NCBI RefSeq assembly: GCF_025751495.1
Contig: NZ_JAOWKZ010000002.1
Location: 62,001 to 126,000, forward strand
Direction of reading: 5' to 3'
Origin: Albidovulum litorale
GTDB taxonomy: Bacteria; Pseudomonadota; Alphaproteobacteria; Rhodobacterales; Rhodobacteraceae
Length of the DNA: 64,000 nt
Each line of letters begins with the position of its first letter. Position 1 is the first letter of the stretch. A program made the position numbers and the translations under genes. Of this stretch, positions 28,627 through 37,535 are shown piece after piece. Below the pieces are notes generated by a model. It saw only the letters and a list, made by a program, of their open reading frames with translations. It was not told where the DNA came from and did not search any database.

Positions 28627-29309
28627 GTCCCGGCAGCGCCGGGAACCGAAATCTGGTTCAGATGCCCGGTCTTGATCCAGACCTGCGCCCCGTCGGGGCC
28701 AGCCTTGGCGTCGATCTGACCGCCCGGCGGAATGCGCACCCAGCTTTGCTTGCGCAGGGCATCCCCGTGTTCGGTGGCTGAACCCTCCAGCACCAGAAGT
28801 TCCGCGCCACCCGGCACATCCTGACGAAACGCGGCATGTGCCGACCAGTGTTCCAGCCGCACCGACTCGCCATAGCCGTCGTAAAGCGGCACTGTGGCGG
28901 TTCCGGGCCGGGCCGGATCGGGCACGGGCTTGGCCTTGGTCAGATCGACATGGACCTCTTCCCGGTCGGCAGGGTCGAACTGCCAGAGTTTGACGAAGAT
29001 CGTGCAGCCGGGCGCGGAGGCGGGCGTATGGCGCGAAGTCGGCGGGTTGCGGACGTATGAACCTTTGGGAAAATCCCCTGCCTCGTCCTGAAACACGCCA
29101 TCGAGCACGATATATTCCTCACCCCCGCCATGAGTATGGGCGGAAAAGGCGCTGCCCGGCGCGAAGCGCACGATCGTGGTGGCACGGGCGACCTCATCGC
29201 CGATCCGGTCCAGCGGGCGGCGCTCCACCCCGGCCATGGGCGAGGCGAGCCAGTCGATCTCGTCGGCATGAAGCACGACGCGTTTGGTGAAATCGGCGTT
29301 GATCTTCAT
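28623..29309 (-). CDS. ChrR-like double-cupin protein
   Basis: 228 residues from the ATG at 29309. Two cupin modules: the first with APGSAFSAHTHGGGEEYIVLDG (metal-type HxH...E pattern) and SYVRNPPTSRHTP, the second around RLEHWSAHAAFRQDVPGGAELLVLEG. The layout resembles the C-terminal domain of the anti-sigma factor ChrR, but the N-terminal zinc anti-sigma domain is missing and no ECF sigma gene is adjacent, so an enzyme or binding role is as likely. It ends overlapping hisE. Confidence 0.82.
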   Translation of the reverse strand: MKINADFTKRVVLHADEIDWLASPMAGVERRPLDRIGDEVARATTIVRFAPGSAFSAHTHGGGEEYIVLDGVFQDEAGDFPKGSYVRNPPTSRHTPASAPGCTIFVKLWQFDPADREEVHVDLTKAKPVPDPARPGTATVPLYDGYGESVRLEHWSAHAAFRQDVPGGAELLVLEGSATEHGDALRKQSWVRIPPGGQIDAKAGPDGAQVWIKTGHLNQISVPGAAGT

Positions 29310-29506
29310 CTGGGTCTCCCGTGCGGACTGGTCGCGAAATCGGTGCTTAGGGACGCAGACTAGCACGGCCGGACGCGGGCATGCCATTCACAGAACCTGT
29401 GCGCAGCTTACGAGTTCGGAACCGTCCGGCATTCTGCAAGGCCATGGCAAGGTTGCGCTGCACCGGTCCGAGGCGCATCATTCCCGCGATATTCAGGAGA
29501 TGACAG

Positions 29507-31291
29507 ATGCGCCCGATTGCCGTTTTCCTCGCCGTCGCCGCTTTCGCGACATCAGGTTTCGCCCAGACCGCAACCGACACCGTCGCGCCCGAGAGCGGGA
29601 CTTCCACGACAATCACCGCGACATCGCCGGACATCGCGTCGTCGCTCGCGGCAAAGGCGGCGGGGCTGCCGGTTACCGCCGATAACTGGATGGTCGCCGC
29701 CGCCAATCCCCTGGCGGTCAGCGCCGGGGCGCGGGTTCTGCGCGAGGGCGGCACGGCGGCCGATGCGATGGTCGCGGTTCAGGCGGTGCTGGGGCTGGTG
29801 GAGCCGCAAAGCTCGGGCCTTGGCGGCGGGGCGTTCCTTGTCTGGTACGATGCGGCGAGCGGGAAGCTGACCACGCTCGACGGGCGTGAAACCGCGCCTT
29901 TGGCGGCTACGCCCAAACTCTTCCTCGACGAAACCGGCCAGCCGCTGGAATTCTTCGATGCCGTTGTTGGCGGGCTCTCCGTCGGCACACCCGGCACGCC
30001 GCGCCTGATGGAAGTCGCGCAGAAACGCTGGGGCACGTCCGACTGGCCCGGACTTTTCGCCGAGGCCATCGCTCTGGCAGAGGACGGGTTCGAGGTTTCG
30101 CCCCGGCTTGCGGAACTGGTGGCCGAGGATCCCGAACGGCTCGGCCGTTTTCCCGCGACTGCGGCTTATTTCCTGCCGGACGGCACGCCCGTTGCTGCGG
30201 GCGACAGGCTGACAAATCCGGCCTATGCCGCCACGCTGAAAGCCATCGCATCGGGTGGCGCGGACGCGTTCTATTACGGACCCATTGCCGAGGATATCGT
30301 CGCGACCGTGACGGGGGCCGAGGGCAATCCCGGCAAGCTTGCTCCCATTGACCTTGCCACCTACCGGGTGGTGGAGCGTGACCCGGTCTGCGTCGCGTAC
30401 CGGGCGCATGATGTCTGCGGCATGGGCCCGCCCTCGTCCGGCGCGCTGACGGTCGGGCAGATCGTCGGGCTATTGCGGGATACGGATCTGGCTGCGCTTG
30501 GTCCCACCAGCACCGAGGCATGGCGGCGCATCGGCGATGCCTCGCGCCTCGCCTTCGCCGACCGGAGCCGCTACATGGCCGACAGCGATTTCGTGCCCAT
30601 GCCCGCCGGACTGACCGCCGATGCCTATCTGGCCGAGCGCGCGAAACTTCTCGACACCGGCACGGCGCTGAAAGAGGTCGCGCCGGGCGAGCCCGACTGG
30701 GATCACGCAATGCTCTGGGGTGACGATCAGTCCATCGAGTTCCCCTCCACGAGCCATATCTCCATCGTCGACAGCTATGGCAATGCGCTGTCGATGACGA
30801 CGACCATCGAAAATGGCTTCGGCAGCCGCCTGATGACCGGCGGTGGCTTCCTTCTGAACAACGAGCTGACCGATTTTTCCTTTGCCACGCATGAGGATGG
30901 CCGCCCCATTGCCAATCGGGTGGAGCCGGGCAAAAGGCCCCGATCTTCGATGGCGCCGACCATCCTGTTGAAGGATGGCAAGCCGGTTCTGGTGATCGGA
31001 TCGCCGGGCGGCAGCCGGATCATCGGCTATGTCGCGCAGGCGATCATCGCCCATCTCGACTGGGGCATGGATGTGCAGCAAGCGGTCGCGATGGGCCACG
31101 CCCTCAACCGGTTCGGCACATTTGATCTGGAGGCGGGAACAGGGGCCGAAGCCCTCGGGCCGGAGCTAGAGGCGATGGGATTCGAGGTCAAGACCGGCGA
31201 TCTGAATTCCGGTCTTCACGCCATTGCCATCGGTGACGGCCTGACCGGTGGCGCCGATCCGCGGCGCGAGGGAATCGCGCTGGGCGGTTAG
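29507..31291 (+). CDS. ggt: gamma-glutamyltranspeptidase
   Basis: 594 residues with a signal peptide (about 1-19). The autoprocessing nucleophile is T415 in STSHISIVDSYGN, which splits the chain into large and small subunits; SGLGGGAFLVWYD and GSPGGSRII are substrate-binding segments. It cleaves the gamma-glutamyl bond of glutathione in the periplasm, helping recycle sulfur. AGGAGA lies 7 bp before the ATG. Confidence 0.96.
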   Translation: MRPIAVFLAVAAFATSGFAQTATDTVAPESGTSTTITATSPDIASSLAAKAAGLPVTADNWMVAAANPLAVSAGARVLREGGTAADAMVAVQAVLGLVEPQSSGLGGGAFLVWYDAASGKLTTLDGRETAPLAATPKLFLDETGQPLEFFDAVVGGLSVGTPGTPRLMEVAQKRWGTSDWPGLFAEAIALAEDGFEVSPRLAELVAEDPERLGRFPATAAYFLPDGTPVAAGDRLTNPAYAATLKAIASGGADAFYYGPIAEDIVATVTGAEGNPGKLAPIDLATYRVVERDPVCVAYRAHDVCGMGPPSSGALTVGQIVGLLRDTDLAALGPTSTEAWRRIGDASRLAFADRSRYMADSDFVPMPAGLTADAYLAERAKLLDTGTALKEVAPGEPDWDHAMLWGDDQSIEFPSTSHISIVDSYGNALSMTTTIENGFGSRLMTGGGFLLNNELTDFSFATHEDGRPIANRVEPGKRPRSSMAPTILLKDGKPVLVIGSPGGSRIIGYVAQAIIAHLDWGMDVQQAVAMGHALNRFGTFDLEAGTGAEALGPELEAMGFEVKTGDLNSGLHAIAIGDGLTGGADPRREGIALGG

Positions 31292-31416
31292 ACCGCTGTA
31301 AATGTAAGACAAAAGAAATGTCGCTTTCTGAGCGAGAATCGCGCAAGCTTTGAACGCGACAAACCAACGCGGAGATCAAGAAACATAAGTCCGCCCGTTC
31401 AACCCGGAGGAACGAA

Positions 31417-32814
31417 ATGAATTTGAGACCCGACCCCACCTTTTACCCCTCGGCCAAGCTTGCCATGGAAGGCCCGCCCGAAAAGCTCGCCTTCACGCTG
31501 ATGCTCAGCCCCGACGGATCGCAGCCTGATGGCCTTGCCGTTGTCGATGTCGATCCGAAGTCCAAAACCTACAGCCAGATCGTCCATAAGGTGATCATGC
31601 CCAACAAGGGCGATGAGTTTCACCATTTCGGCTGGAACGCCTGTTCTTCGGCGCTCTCGCCCCTGACCGGCCATGCCTTCCTTGAGCGGCGCTACCTGAT
31701 CATTCCCGGCATCCGTTCATCCCGCATCTATGTCGTCGATGTGAAGGACCCGCTGAAGGCCAAGATCCACAAGATCATTGAGCCCGAAGAGGTCTTTGCC
31801 AAGACCGGCTATTCCCGCCCCCACACGATCCATTGCGGGCCCGAGGGCATCTATGTCTCGACTTTGGGCGGCGGCGGCAAGGACGGGACGGACGGCCCTC
31901 CGGGCATCTTCATCATGGATTGCGAAACCTTCGACGTCATCGGCCGGTACGAGATCGACCGGGGCCCGCAGGACAAGCAATACGATTTTTGGTGGAACCT
32001 GCCGCGCGACTACATGGTCAGTTCCGAATGGGGCCTGCCCCCGCAATTTGAAAACGGCCTCGTACCCGAGGATCTGTTGTCGAACAAATACGGCCACCGC
32101 ATCCATTTCTGGAACCTGCGTGAGCGCAAGAACATCCAGACCATCGACCTTGGCGAGAACCACCAGATGGCGCTGGAGATCAGGCCCGCCCATGACCCGG
32201 TCAAGGAATACGGCTTCTGCGGGGTTGTCGTGGACACGACGAACCTCGAAGGCTCGATCTGGACCTGGTGGCGCGAGAAGGGCAAGTGGCATGCCAAGAA
32301 GACGGTGACGATCCCGCCGCAGCCCGCCGATCCGGACGACCTGCCGGACATGCTGAAGGGCTTTTCGGCCGTGCCGCCCCTTGTGACCGATATCGACCTC
32401 AGCCTCGACGACAAGTATCTCTATGTCGCCTGCTGGGGCACGGGCGAGATGCATCAATACGATGTCTCAGACCCGATGAAGCCCAAACTCGCTGGAAAGG
32501 TCGAGATCGGCGGCATCGTCAAGAAGACCAAGCACCCGAGTGGCAAGGCTTTCGGCTACGGGCCGCAGATGGTGGAGATCAGCCGCGACGGCAAACGCGT
32601 CTATTGGACCAACTCGCTCTATTCGACTTGGGACGAACAGTTCTACCCCGGCGAACGCGGCGGGGCGATGGTCAAGGCCGATGTCGGCGCGAAAGGCGGG
32701 CTGACGCTCGACAAGAAATTCTATGTCGAGTTCCCGAAGGGCTATCGCAGCCACCAGATCCGGCTGGAGGGCGGCGACTGTTCGACCGACAGTTTCTGCT
32801 ATCCCTCGGTCTGA
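31417..32814 (+). CDS. selenium-binding protein 1 / methanethiol oxidase family (SBP56)
   Basis: 465 residues covering the whole SBP56 beta-propeller: GDEFHHFGWNACSSAL with the conserved cysteine C76, SRPHTIHCGPEGIYVSTLG, and the CWGTGEMHQYDVSDP and SHQIRLEGGDCSTDSFCYPS end. Characterised members oxidise methanethiol to formaldehyde, sulfide and H2O2. Unlike the bacterial MtoX described from Hyphomicrobium, no signal peptide is seen here, so it is probably cytoplasmic. AACCCGGAGGAACGAA just upstream contains a strong ribosome-binding site. Confidence 0.93.
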   Translation: MNLRPDPTFYPSAKLAMEGPPEKLAFTLMLSPDGSQPDGLAVVDVDPKSKTYSQIVHKVIMPNKGDEFHHFGWNACSSALSPLTGHAFLERRYLIIPGIRSSRIYVVDVKDPLKAKIHKIIEPEEVFAKTGYSRPHTIHCGPEGIYVSTLGGGGKDGTDGPPGIFIMDCETFDVIGRYEIDRGPQDKQYDFWWNLPRDYMVSSEWGLPPQFENGLVPEDLLSNKYGHRIHFWNLRERKNIQTIDLGENHQMALEIRPAHDPVKEYGFCGVVVDTTNLEGSIWTWWREKGKWHAKKTVTIPPQPADPDDLPDMLKGFSAVPPLVTDIDLSLDDKYLYVACWGTGEMHQYDVSDPMKPKLAGKVEIGGIVKKTKHPSGKAFGYGPQMVEISRDGKRVYWTNSLYSTWDEQFYPGERGGAMVKADVGAKGGLTLDKKFYVEFPKGYRSHQIRLEGGDCSTDSFCYPSV

Positions 32815-32826
32815 TCCTTGGGGGAC

Positions 32827-33477
32827 ATGATCGGCACCACGGCGGGTCTCTGGCTCGCCGTGGTGGCAAGCGGCCTTTATCACGGGGTCAATCCCGGCAT
32901 GGGCTGGCCGCTGGCGGTGTCAGCTGCACTGATGGAGAAACGCCGGGATGCGCTTTGGCGCGCACTCGCGGCCCTCGCGGCCGGGCATCTTCTGGCGATG
33001 GTCGCGATCCTGATGCCCTTTGCGGTGATGACGCTCCTCATCGATTGGCAGCGGGAAATTCGTGTTGCCGCCGGGGTTGCCGTCATCGCGCTCGGCCTCT
33101 GGATCTTCGTCACCAAACGCCATCCGAGGTTCCTCGCCCGGGTGAAACCCACCCGCCTCGCGCTCTGGTCTTTCCTTGTCGCGCTCGCCCACGGGGCTGC
33201 TCTGATGCTGGTGCCGATCTATCTCGGGCTTTGCCGCGCCGAGGACCTCGACACCGCCCACCGCGCCGCCGGGGCGCTGATGTCGCGCAATCTGGCCGTG
33301 GCGCTTGGCGTCGCGCTGATCCATACCGCCGCGATGATCGCGGCGGGTGGGGCGGTGGCATGGGGCGTCTATCGCTGGCTCGGGCTTAAGTTCCTGACCC
33401 GGGGCTGGTTCGACCTTGAACGGGTCTGGGCGGCGAGCCTGATCCTTGTCGGGTTGCTCGCGCTCGCCACCGCATGA
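32827..33477 (+). CDS. polytopic membrane protein linked to the SBP56 gene
   Basis: 216 residues with about six membrane segments, from an ATG preceded by TTGGGGGA, 12 bp after the SBP56 stop. Conserved-looking motifs inside helices are GLYHGVNPGMGW near the N terminus and ALAHGAALMLVP in the middle, with histidine-glycine pairs reminiscent of metal or sulfur exporters (NicO/RcnA-like). I cannot assign it to a named family. Co-transcription suggests export of a product or metal delivery for the SBP56 enzyme. Confidence 0.8.
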   Translation: MIGTTAGLWLAVVASGLYHGVNPGMGWPLAVSAALMEKRRDALWRALAALAAGHLLAMVAILMPFAVMTLLIDWQREIRVAAGVAVIALGLWIFVTKRHPRFLARVKPTRLALWSFLVALAHGAALMLVPIYLGLCRAEDLDTAHRAAGALMSRNLAVALGVALIHTAAMIAAGGAVAWGVYRWLGLKFLTRGWFDLERVWAASLILVGLLALATA

Positions 33478-33481
33478 CCCG

Positions 33482-34144
33482 TCAGGTCAGAAGCGTCGAC
33501 AGATGCGACCCGCGCCGCTTCAGGAAATCCAGAAGACGGGCGGGATAATCCGTCGCCACCGCGCTTCGGACCGAGGCCCGCCCGGCAAGCGCCGACCGCC
33601 AGCGGCTGAGTTTCGGCTGGCCCGCTAGTCCGGCAACATCGCCGATCCGGTCAAGCGTGTCGAAATAGCGAAAGACCGGGGCGAAGACCGCATCGGGCAG
33701 GGAAAGCCCCTTTGGGTCAAAGGTTTCACCGCCCGGCAAGCGTTCCTCGACCCGGGCGAACTTCGACCGCAGGTCCTCGATCTTGGCGGCAAAGGCGCTG
33801 GCGTCCGGCGCGTTATAGAGCCCGGCAATGTCGTTCAGGATCGACGAGCCGTATTCCATCCAGCCGCGATGGTCTGCCCGGTCGAGAACGTCTGAGGGAT
33901 GCAGCGGATTGGGGCCGACTTCTTCCAGATATTCGAGGATCACTGAGGATTCGAAAATCGGCCGCCCGTCCACGACCAGAACCGGGGTCTTGCCCGTGGG
34001 CGAGAGTTTCAGGAACCAGTCGGGCTTGTTGGTGAGGTCGATGTCGATGCGTTCGAAATCCATACCCTTTTCGGCCAGCGCGATCGCGACGCGCTGCACA
34101 TAGGGGCAGAGGTGATGGCTGATCAGCGTCAGTTTCGGGGTCAT
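33482..34144 (-). CDS. glutathione S-transferase (omega-like)
   Basis: 220 residues from the ATG at 34144. The thioredoxin-like half has SHHLCPYVQRVAIAL with C13 in a CPYV motif and the glutathione-binding PTGKTPVLVVDGRPIFESSVI stretch, then an all-helical C-terminal half. The active cysteine suggests thioltransferase rather than classic conjugation activity. It is divergent from a MarR regulator across an operator-rich 91-bp gap. Confidence 0.93.
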   Translation of the reverse strand: MTPKLTLISHHLCPYVQRVAIALAEKGMDFERIDIDLTNKPDWFLKLSPTGKTPVLVVDGRPIFESSVILEYLEEVGPNPLHPSDVLDRADHRGWMEYGSSILNDIAGLYNAPDASAFAAKIEDLRSKFARVEERLPGGETFDPKGLSLPDAVFAPVFRYFDTLDRIGDVAGLAGQPKLSRWRSALAGRASVRSAVATDYPARLLDFLKRRGSHLSTLLT

Positions 34145-34157
34145 GTCGCGTCCTTTC

Positions 34158-34173
34158 GCATGTAGATGCATAT
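34158..34173. promoter_or_regulatory. candidate MarR operator 1
   Basis: GCATGTAGATGCATAT, immediately extended into the perfect palindrome ATGCATATGCAT (34166-34177). It matches 34210-34225 at 15 of 16 positions and lies 14 bp from the glutathione-transferase start. Confidence 0.6.
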
Positions 34174-34209
34174 GCATTTATATGGATTGCGACGGCGCCC
34201 TTTCAATCC

Positions 34210-34225
34210 GCATGCAGATGCATAT
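34210..34225. promoter_or_regulatory. candidate MarR operator 2
   Basis: GCATGCAGATGCATAT, the second copy, 52 bp downstream (about five helical turns) and 10 bp before the MarR start codon. The arrangement fits a dimer pair repressing both divergent genes. Confidence 0.55.
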
Positions 34226-34235
34226 ATGTTCAGCC

Positions 34236-34676
34236 ATGCACAGCACACCTGCCCCGAACCCACATGCCGAAACGGTCTGGACCCGGCTGATCCGGGCCTC
34301 CACCCGCGTTCAGGCCGAGATCGAAGCCGCGCTGAAGGCGGCAGGGCTGCCGCCGCTCGACTGGTATGACGTGCTGTGGGAGATCGAGAAGGCGGAGCCT
34401 GACGGGCTCAGGCAGTTCGCGTTGCAGGAACGGCTACTTTTGCCGCAATACGGGTTGTCCCGCCTCATCGCCCGGATTGCCGGGGCGGGGCTGATCACCC
34501 GCACGCCCTGCCCCGAGGATGGCCGGGGCCAGATCCTGGCCCTGACCGAAGCGGGCGCGGCTGCGCGCAAGGCGATGTGGCCGGTCTATGCGGCGGCGAT
34601 GCAACAGGCCATCGGCACCCGGCTGGCCGGGGACGAGGCGCGCCGCCTCGCCGACCTGCTGGCGCGTCTCGTCTAG
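34236..34676 (+). CDS. MarR family transcriptional regulator
   Basis: 146 residues from the ATG at 34236. It has the winged-helix core LRQFALQERLLLPQYGLSRLIARIAGAGLITRTPCPEDGRG with the wing DGRG, and helices for dimerisation at both ends. It probably represses itself and the divergent transferase until a ligand, perhaps an electrophile, binds. Its stop overlaps the stop of the convergent DUF2339 gene. In-frame ATGs at 34212 and 34218 fall inside the operator and are less likely. Confidence 0.9.
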   Translation: MHSTPAPNPHAETVWTRLIRASTRVQAEIEAALKAAGLPPLDWYDVLWEIEKAEPDGLRQFALQERLLLPQYGLSRLIARIAGAGLITRTPCPEDGRGQILALTEAGAAARKAMWPVYAAAMQQAIGTRLAGDEARRLADLLARLV

Positions 34677-37459
34677 CTGTCGCCGTCTTTCTTTCGTCCA
34701 TCACCCTGCTGCGCCGCCGCCCAGCGGTTCAGTACCGCAAGACCGATCAGCGACAGGCCGAGCGCGAGGAAGGAAAAGACCCGGGTCAGGCCGGAAAGCC
34801 CGGAAATGTCGATCAGGAAGACTTTGGCGATGGTCAGCGCGATCACGCCCATCGCGATCCGGCGCAGGGTCTGCGACCGCCTTGCGATGGCCTGATAGAG
34901 AAGGGCGGCACCCACCGCCATCATCGCGATCGTGTAGCTGTAAAGCTCGGGCTGGGTGACGCCCGGCACCGACAGGTCGTCTCCGCGCCAGAAACGCCGG
35001 ATTTCCAGCACTGCGTAGAGCGCGAGAAGCGCCGCTCCGATGGCGGTTAGCCCCCAGCGCAGGACCGCATGCAGATGGGCAAGCCGGGTCAGGGCGACCA
35101 GCAGCAGCAGACCCGGCAACGCATAAGCGACGAACAGCGTGTCAATGACGAGGGGGCCGTAAACGAGTTCTTCCTTGCCGCCCAGCAGTCCGAAGACCGG
35201 ATTGGCGGGCAGAACGGCCGCCAGCAGCCCGCCAAAGCCGATTAGACCCGCCACGACCGCGATGGCCCAGCGCAGCCAGCGTAGGACGCCGCCCAGTTTC
35301 AGCCGGTAGAACTGCGCCAGCATCAGGATCAGCCATGGCAGTGCGTTCAGCGTCAGCGCCCAGTGCGCGGCGACCCAGTCACCCCCGCTGTCGACCAGTT
35401 GCCTCGTGATCAGCACGTTGACGAAAAGCGCGGCATAGGCCGCCCCTGCGCTTTCGAGGAACACCCGTGCGGCGCGGCGCTCCAGCCCGGCGATCAGCCA
35501 AAGCCCCGCCGCCATCGCCGCGGCCGCGCCGCCGTAGGAGGCGATGACCTCCCACAAGGCCGCATCCTCGACTGCCCAGATCAGGCCCGGGTCGACCACA
35601 AGCCGCCACGAGATCACGAGGACGCCTGCTTGAATGAACCAGCCCATTTCGGGCAGGCGGAAGCGGCGGTCGAGCCCCGCCGCGACGATCACCAGCGCCG
35701 CGAGCGCCAGCGTAAGGGCGCCCTTGGTGGTCAGGAGGAACAGCGCGAGTGCGATCAAGGAGAGGGCCGACAGCGTCGCATAGGCCGCGCGCCGCATGTC
35801 GCCGCCGTCCTGACGCGCGAACATCGCCGCCAGCCCGACCATCAGCGCGGCCAGACCAATGACATGCAGCGCCCAGCCATAGGCGCCGATCACGGCAGAG
35901 GGGTTCCAGAAAAGCTCCAGCACCAATGCGGTCAGGGGCGCGACCAGCGCCGCACCCGCCGCCCAGAAGGGCTTCAGCCGCCCCGCCCCGGTACTGGTGA
36001 CGGCCGCCATCAGCGATATGGCGGTGGCGAGCGCCAGCAGCAAAGCCGCCGTCATCGGCGCGGCGGTTTCGGGTTCGCGCAGGTCTATTGCCTTTGCTGC
36101 GAAGTCGCGCGCCAGTGGCCAACGGTCCATCCCCTCGAATCCCAGCCGCAACAGGAATGCGGCTGCGGGCAGGACGGTCAGATCCGAAAGCGCGGGCGCG
36201 TCCTTGCCCGCCCAGACGGTCAGAAGGAGCGTCAAAGCAGCCAGACAGAGAAAGGCCACCGTGCTTTCGGCGGCATTGTCTGCCGGAAGATAGAGAAGCC
36301 CTACCGAAGAGGCCGCAACCGCCCCGGCGGCCAGCAGGACCGGAAAGATCGGCCTTTCCGCCTTGCGGGAGCGGAGCGCCGTTACAAGCATCGACCCCTT
36401 ATGGTCCGGCATGATCCCCCGCGCGGGAATGCAGATCGCGAAGGCGGCAAGGCCCACGAGCGTGAATGCGAACCATCCCGCCCCACCGGTCCCGGCCAGC
36501 ACCATTCCGGCACCGGCATAACCCAGAACCAATGCCAGGATCGAAACCCAGGCCCAGCGCCGCACGGTGTCGATGAAAAGGCCGGAGGCCGCGATCACCG
36601 CATAATAGGCGTAAAGCCAGTAGGGAGCATCGCTTTCGCCGCCGACGAGGAACGGGGCGGCTGCCGCGCCGATCAGTCCGACCGCGGCCAGGAACGGCCC
36701 GTAGTACCAGCCGAGCACGATGGCGAGAATGGCCGTCGCCACGAGCCCCGCCAGTGCCGTTTCCGGCCCGATCAGGTCATAGAGCTGCCGCCCGGCGATG
36801 ATGCCGCCGAAGATCGACACCAGCCCCGCGCCGGAAAGCGTCGAGGGCAGATAGGCCGTCACCTCGTTTTCATCGTCGCCCCAGCGGCGGCGCACCCATT
36901 CGCCCGCCGCGATCAGGGCAAAGCCGAAGAGGATTGCCGCCATCACCCGCACCGGTGGCGGCAAGAGCCCCTTCTCGATCCCGTACTGGACAAAGAAGAT
37001 CCCCGCGAGCGCCAGCGACACGGCCGAGACCGCATAGACCCAGTTCTGCACCAGCCATTCGCCCAACGCCGACGTGCGGCTTGGACCTGCGGGCGACGGG
37101 GGCGGTACGACGGGGCGGGCGGGTTCGGACCATGGGCCACTCGCGGGCTTGGCCGGTACGGGGCTCTCCGTCACATCGCCCGCGACCGTGACCGGGCTTT
37201 CGGCAACGGCTTCGGGGACCGGTGCCGTAGGTTCCTCGACCGGCGGTGCTTTGCGCGCCGGGGGCTCAGCCGGCTTCGGCTCTGCGCTCGCGCCATTGGC
37301 CAGCCGCCGCAGCGCACCGCCCTGAGACACCAGTTCGCTTTCCAGCCGCGCAACCTTGGCCTTGAGGTTAGAGACCCAAACAAGAAGGACGATCACGGCA
37401 ATCGGCGTTGCGATGACGATCAGGCCAGCGATCACGGCCAGAGTCTCAAGCCCGTACAT
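34673..37459 (-). CDS. DUF2339 multi-pass membrane protein
   Basis: 928 residues. After one N-terminal membrane segment, a coiled stretch (KAKVARLESELVSQGGALRRL) and a proline/valine-rich linker (about 60-125), the rest is a long series of more than twenty hydrophobic helices. This is the DUF2339 layout; function is unknown. It runs in the same direction as YcjX and YcjF upstream, 76 bp away. Confidence 0.88.
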   Translation of the reverse strand: MYGLETLAVIAGLIVIATPIAVIVLLVWVSNLKAKVARLESELVSQGGALRRLANGASAEPKPAEPPARKAPPVEEPTAPVPEAVAESPVTVAGDVTESPVPAKPASGPWSEPARPVVPPPSPAGPSRTSALGEWLVQNWVYAVSAVSLALAGIFFVQYGIEKGLLPPPVRVMAAILFGFALIAAGEWVRRRWGDDENEVTAYLPSTLSGAGLVSIFGGIIAGRQLYDLIGPETALAGLVATAILAIVLGWYYGPFLAAVGLIGAAAAPFLVGGESDAPYWLYAYYAVIAASGLFIDTVRRWAWVSILALVLGYAGAGMVLAGTGGAGWFAFTLVGLAAFAICIPARGIMPDHKGSMLVTALRSRKAERPIFPVLLAAGAVAASSVGLLYLPADNAAESTVAFLCLAALTLLLTVWAGKDAPALSDLTVLPAAAFLLRLGFEGMDRWPLARDFAAKAIDLREPETAAPMTAALLLALATAISLMAAVTSTGAGRLKPFWAAGAALVAPLTALVLELFWNPSAVIGAYGWALHVIGLAALMVGLAAMFARQDGGDMRRAAYATLSALSLIALALFLLTTKGALTLALAALVIVAAGLDRRFRLPEMGWFIQAGVLVISWRLVVDPGLIWAVEDAALWEVIASYGGAAAAMAAGLWLIAGLERRAARVFLESAGAAYAALFVNVLITRQLVDSGGDWVAAHWALTLNALPWLILMLAQFYRLKLGGVLRWLRWAIAVVAGLIGFGGLLAAVLPANPVFGLLGGKEELVYGPLVIDTLFVAYALPGLLLLVALTRLAHLHAVLRWGLTAIGAALLALYAVLEIRRFWRGDDLSVPGVTQPELYSYTIAMMAVGAALLYQAIARRSQTLRRIAMGVIALTIAKVFLIDISGLSGLTRVFSFLALGLSLIGLAVLNRWAAAQQGDGRKKDGDS

Positions 37460-37535
37460 CCGTTACTCCCTCTCTGTCCTGCCCGTCTGCCGGGGCCTTC
37501 AGCCTATTCATAACGCAGGAACGGCGCGGGGCCAG

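Noticed and set aside
29310-29506. tRNA gene in the gap before ggt
   Set aside because: No cloverleaf or TPsiC-like GTTCRANNC segment could be found there, nor in the other larger gaps I inspected.
35363-37513. 716-codon plus-strand frame
   Set aside because: Antisense to the DUF2339 gene, strongly basic composition and no recognisable fold.
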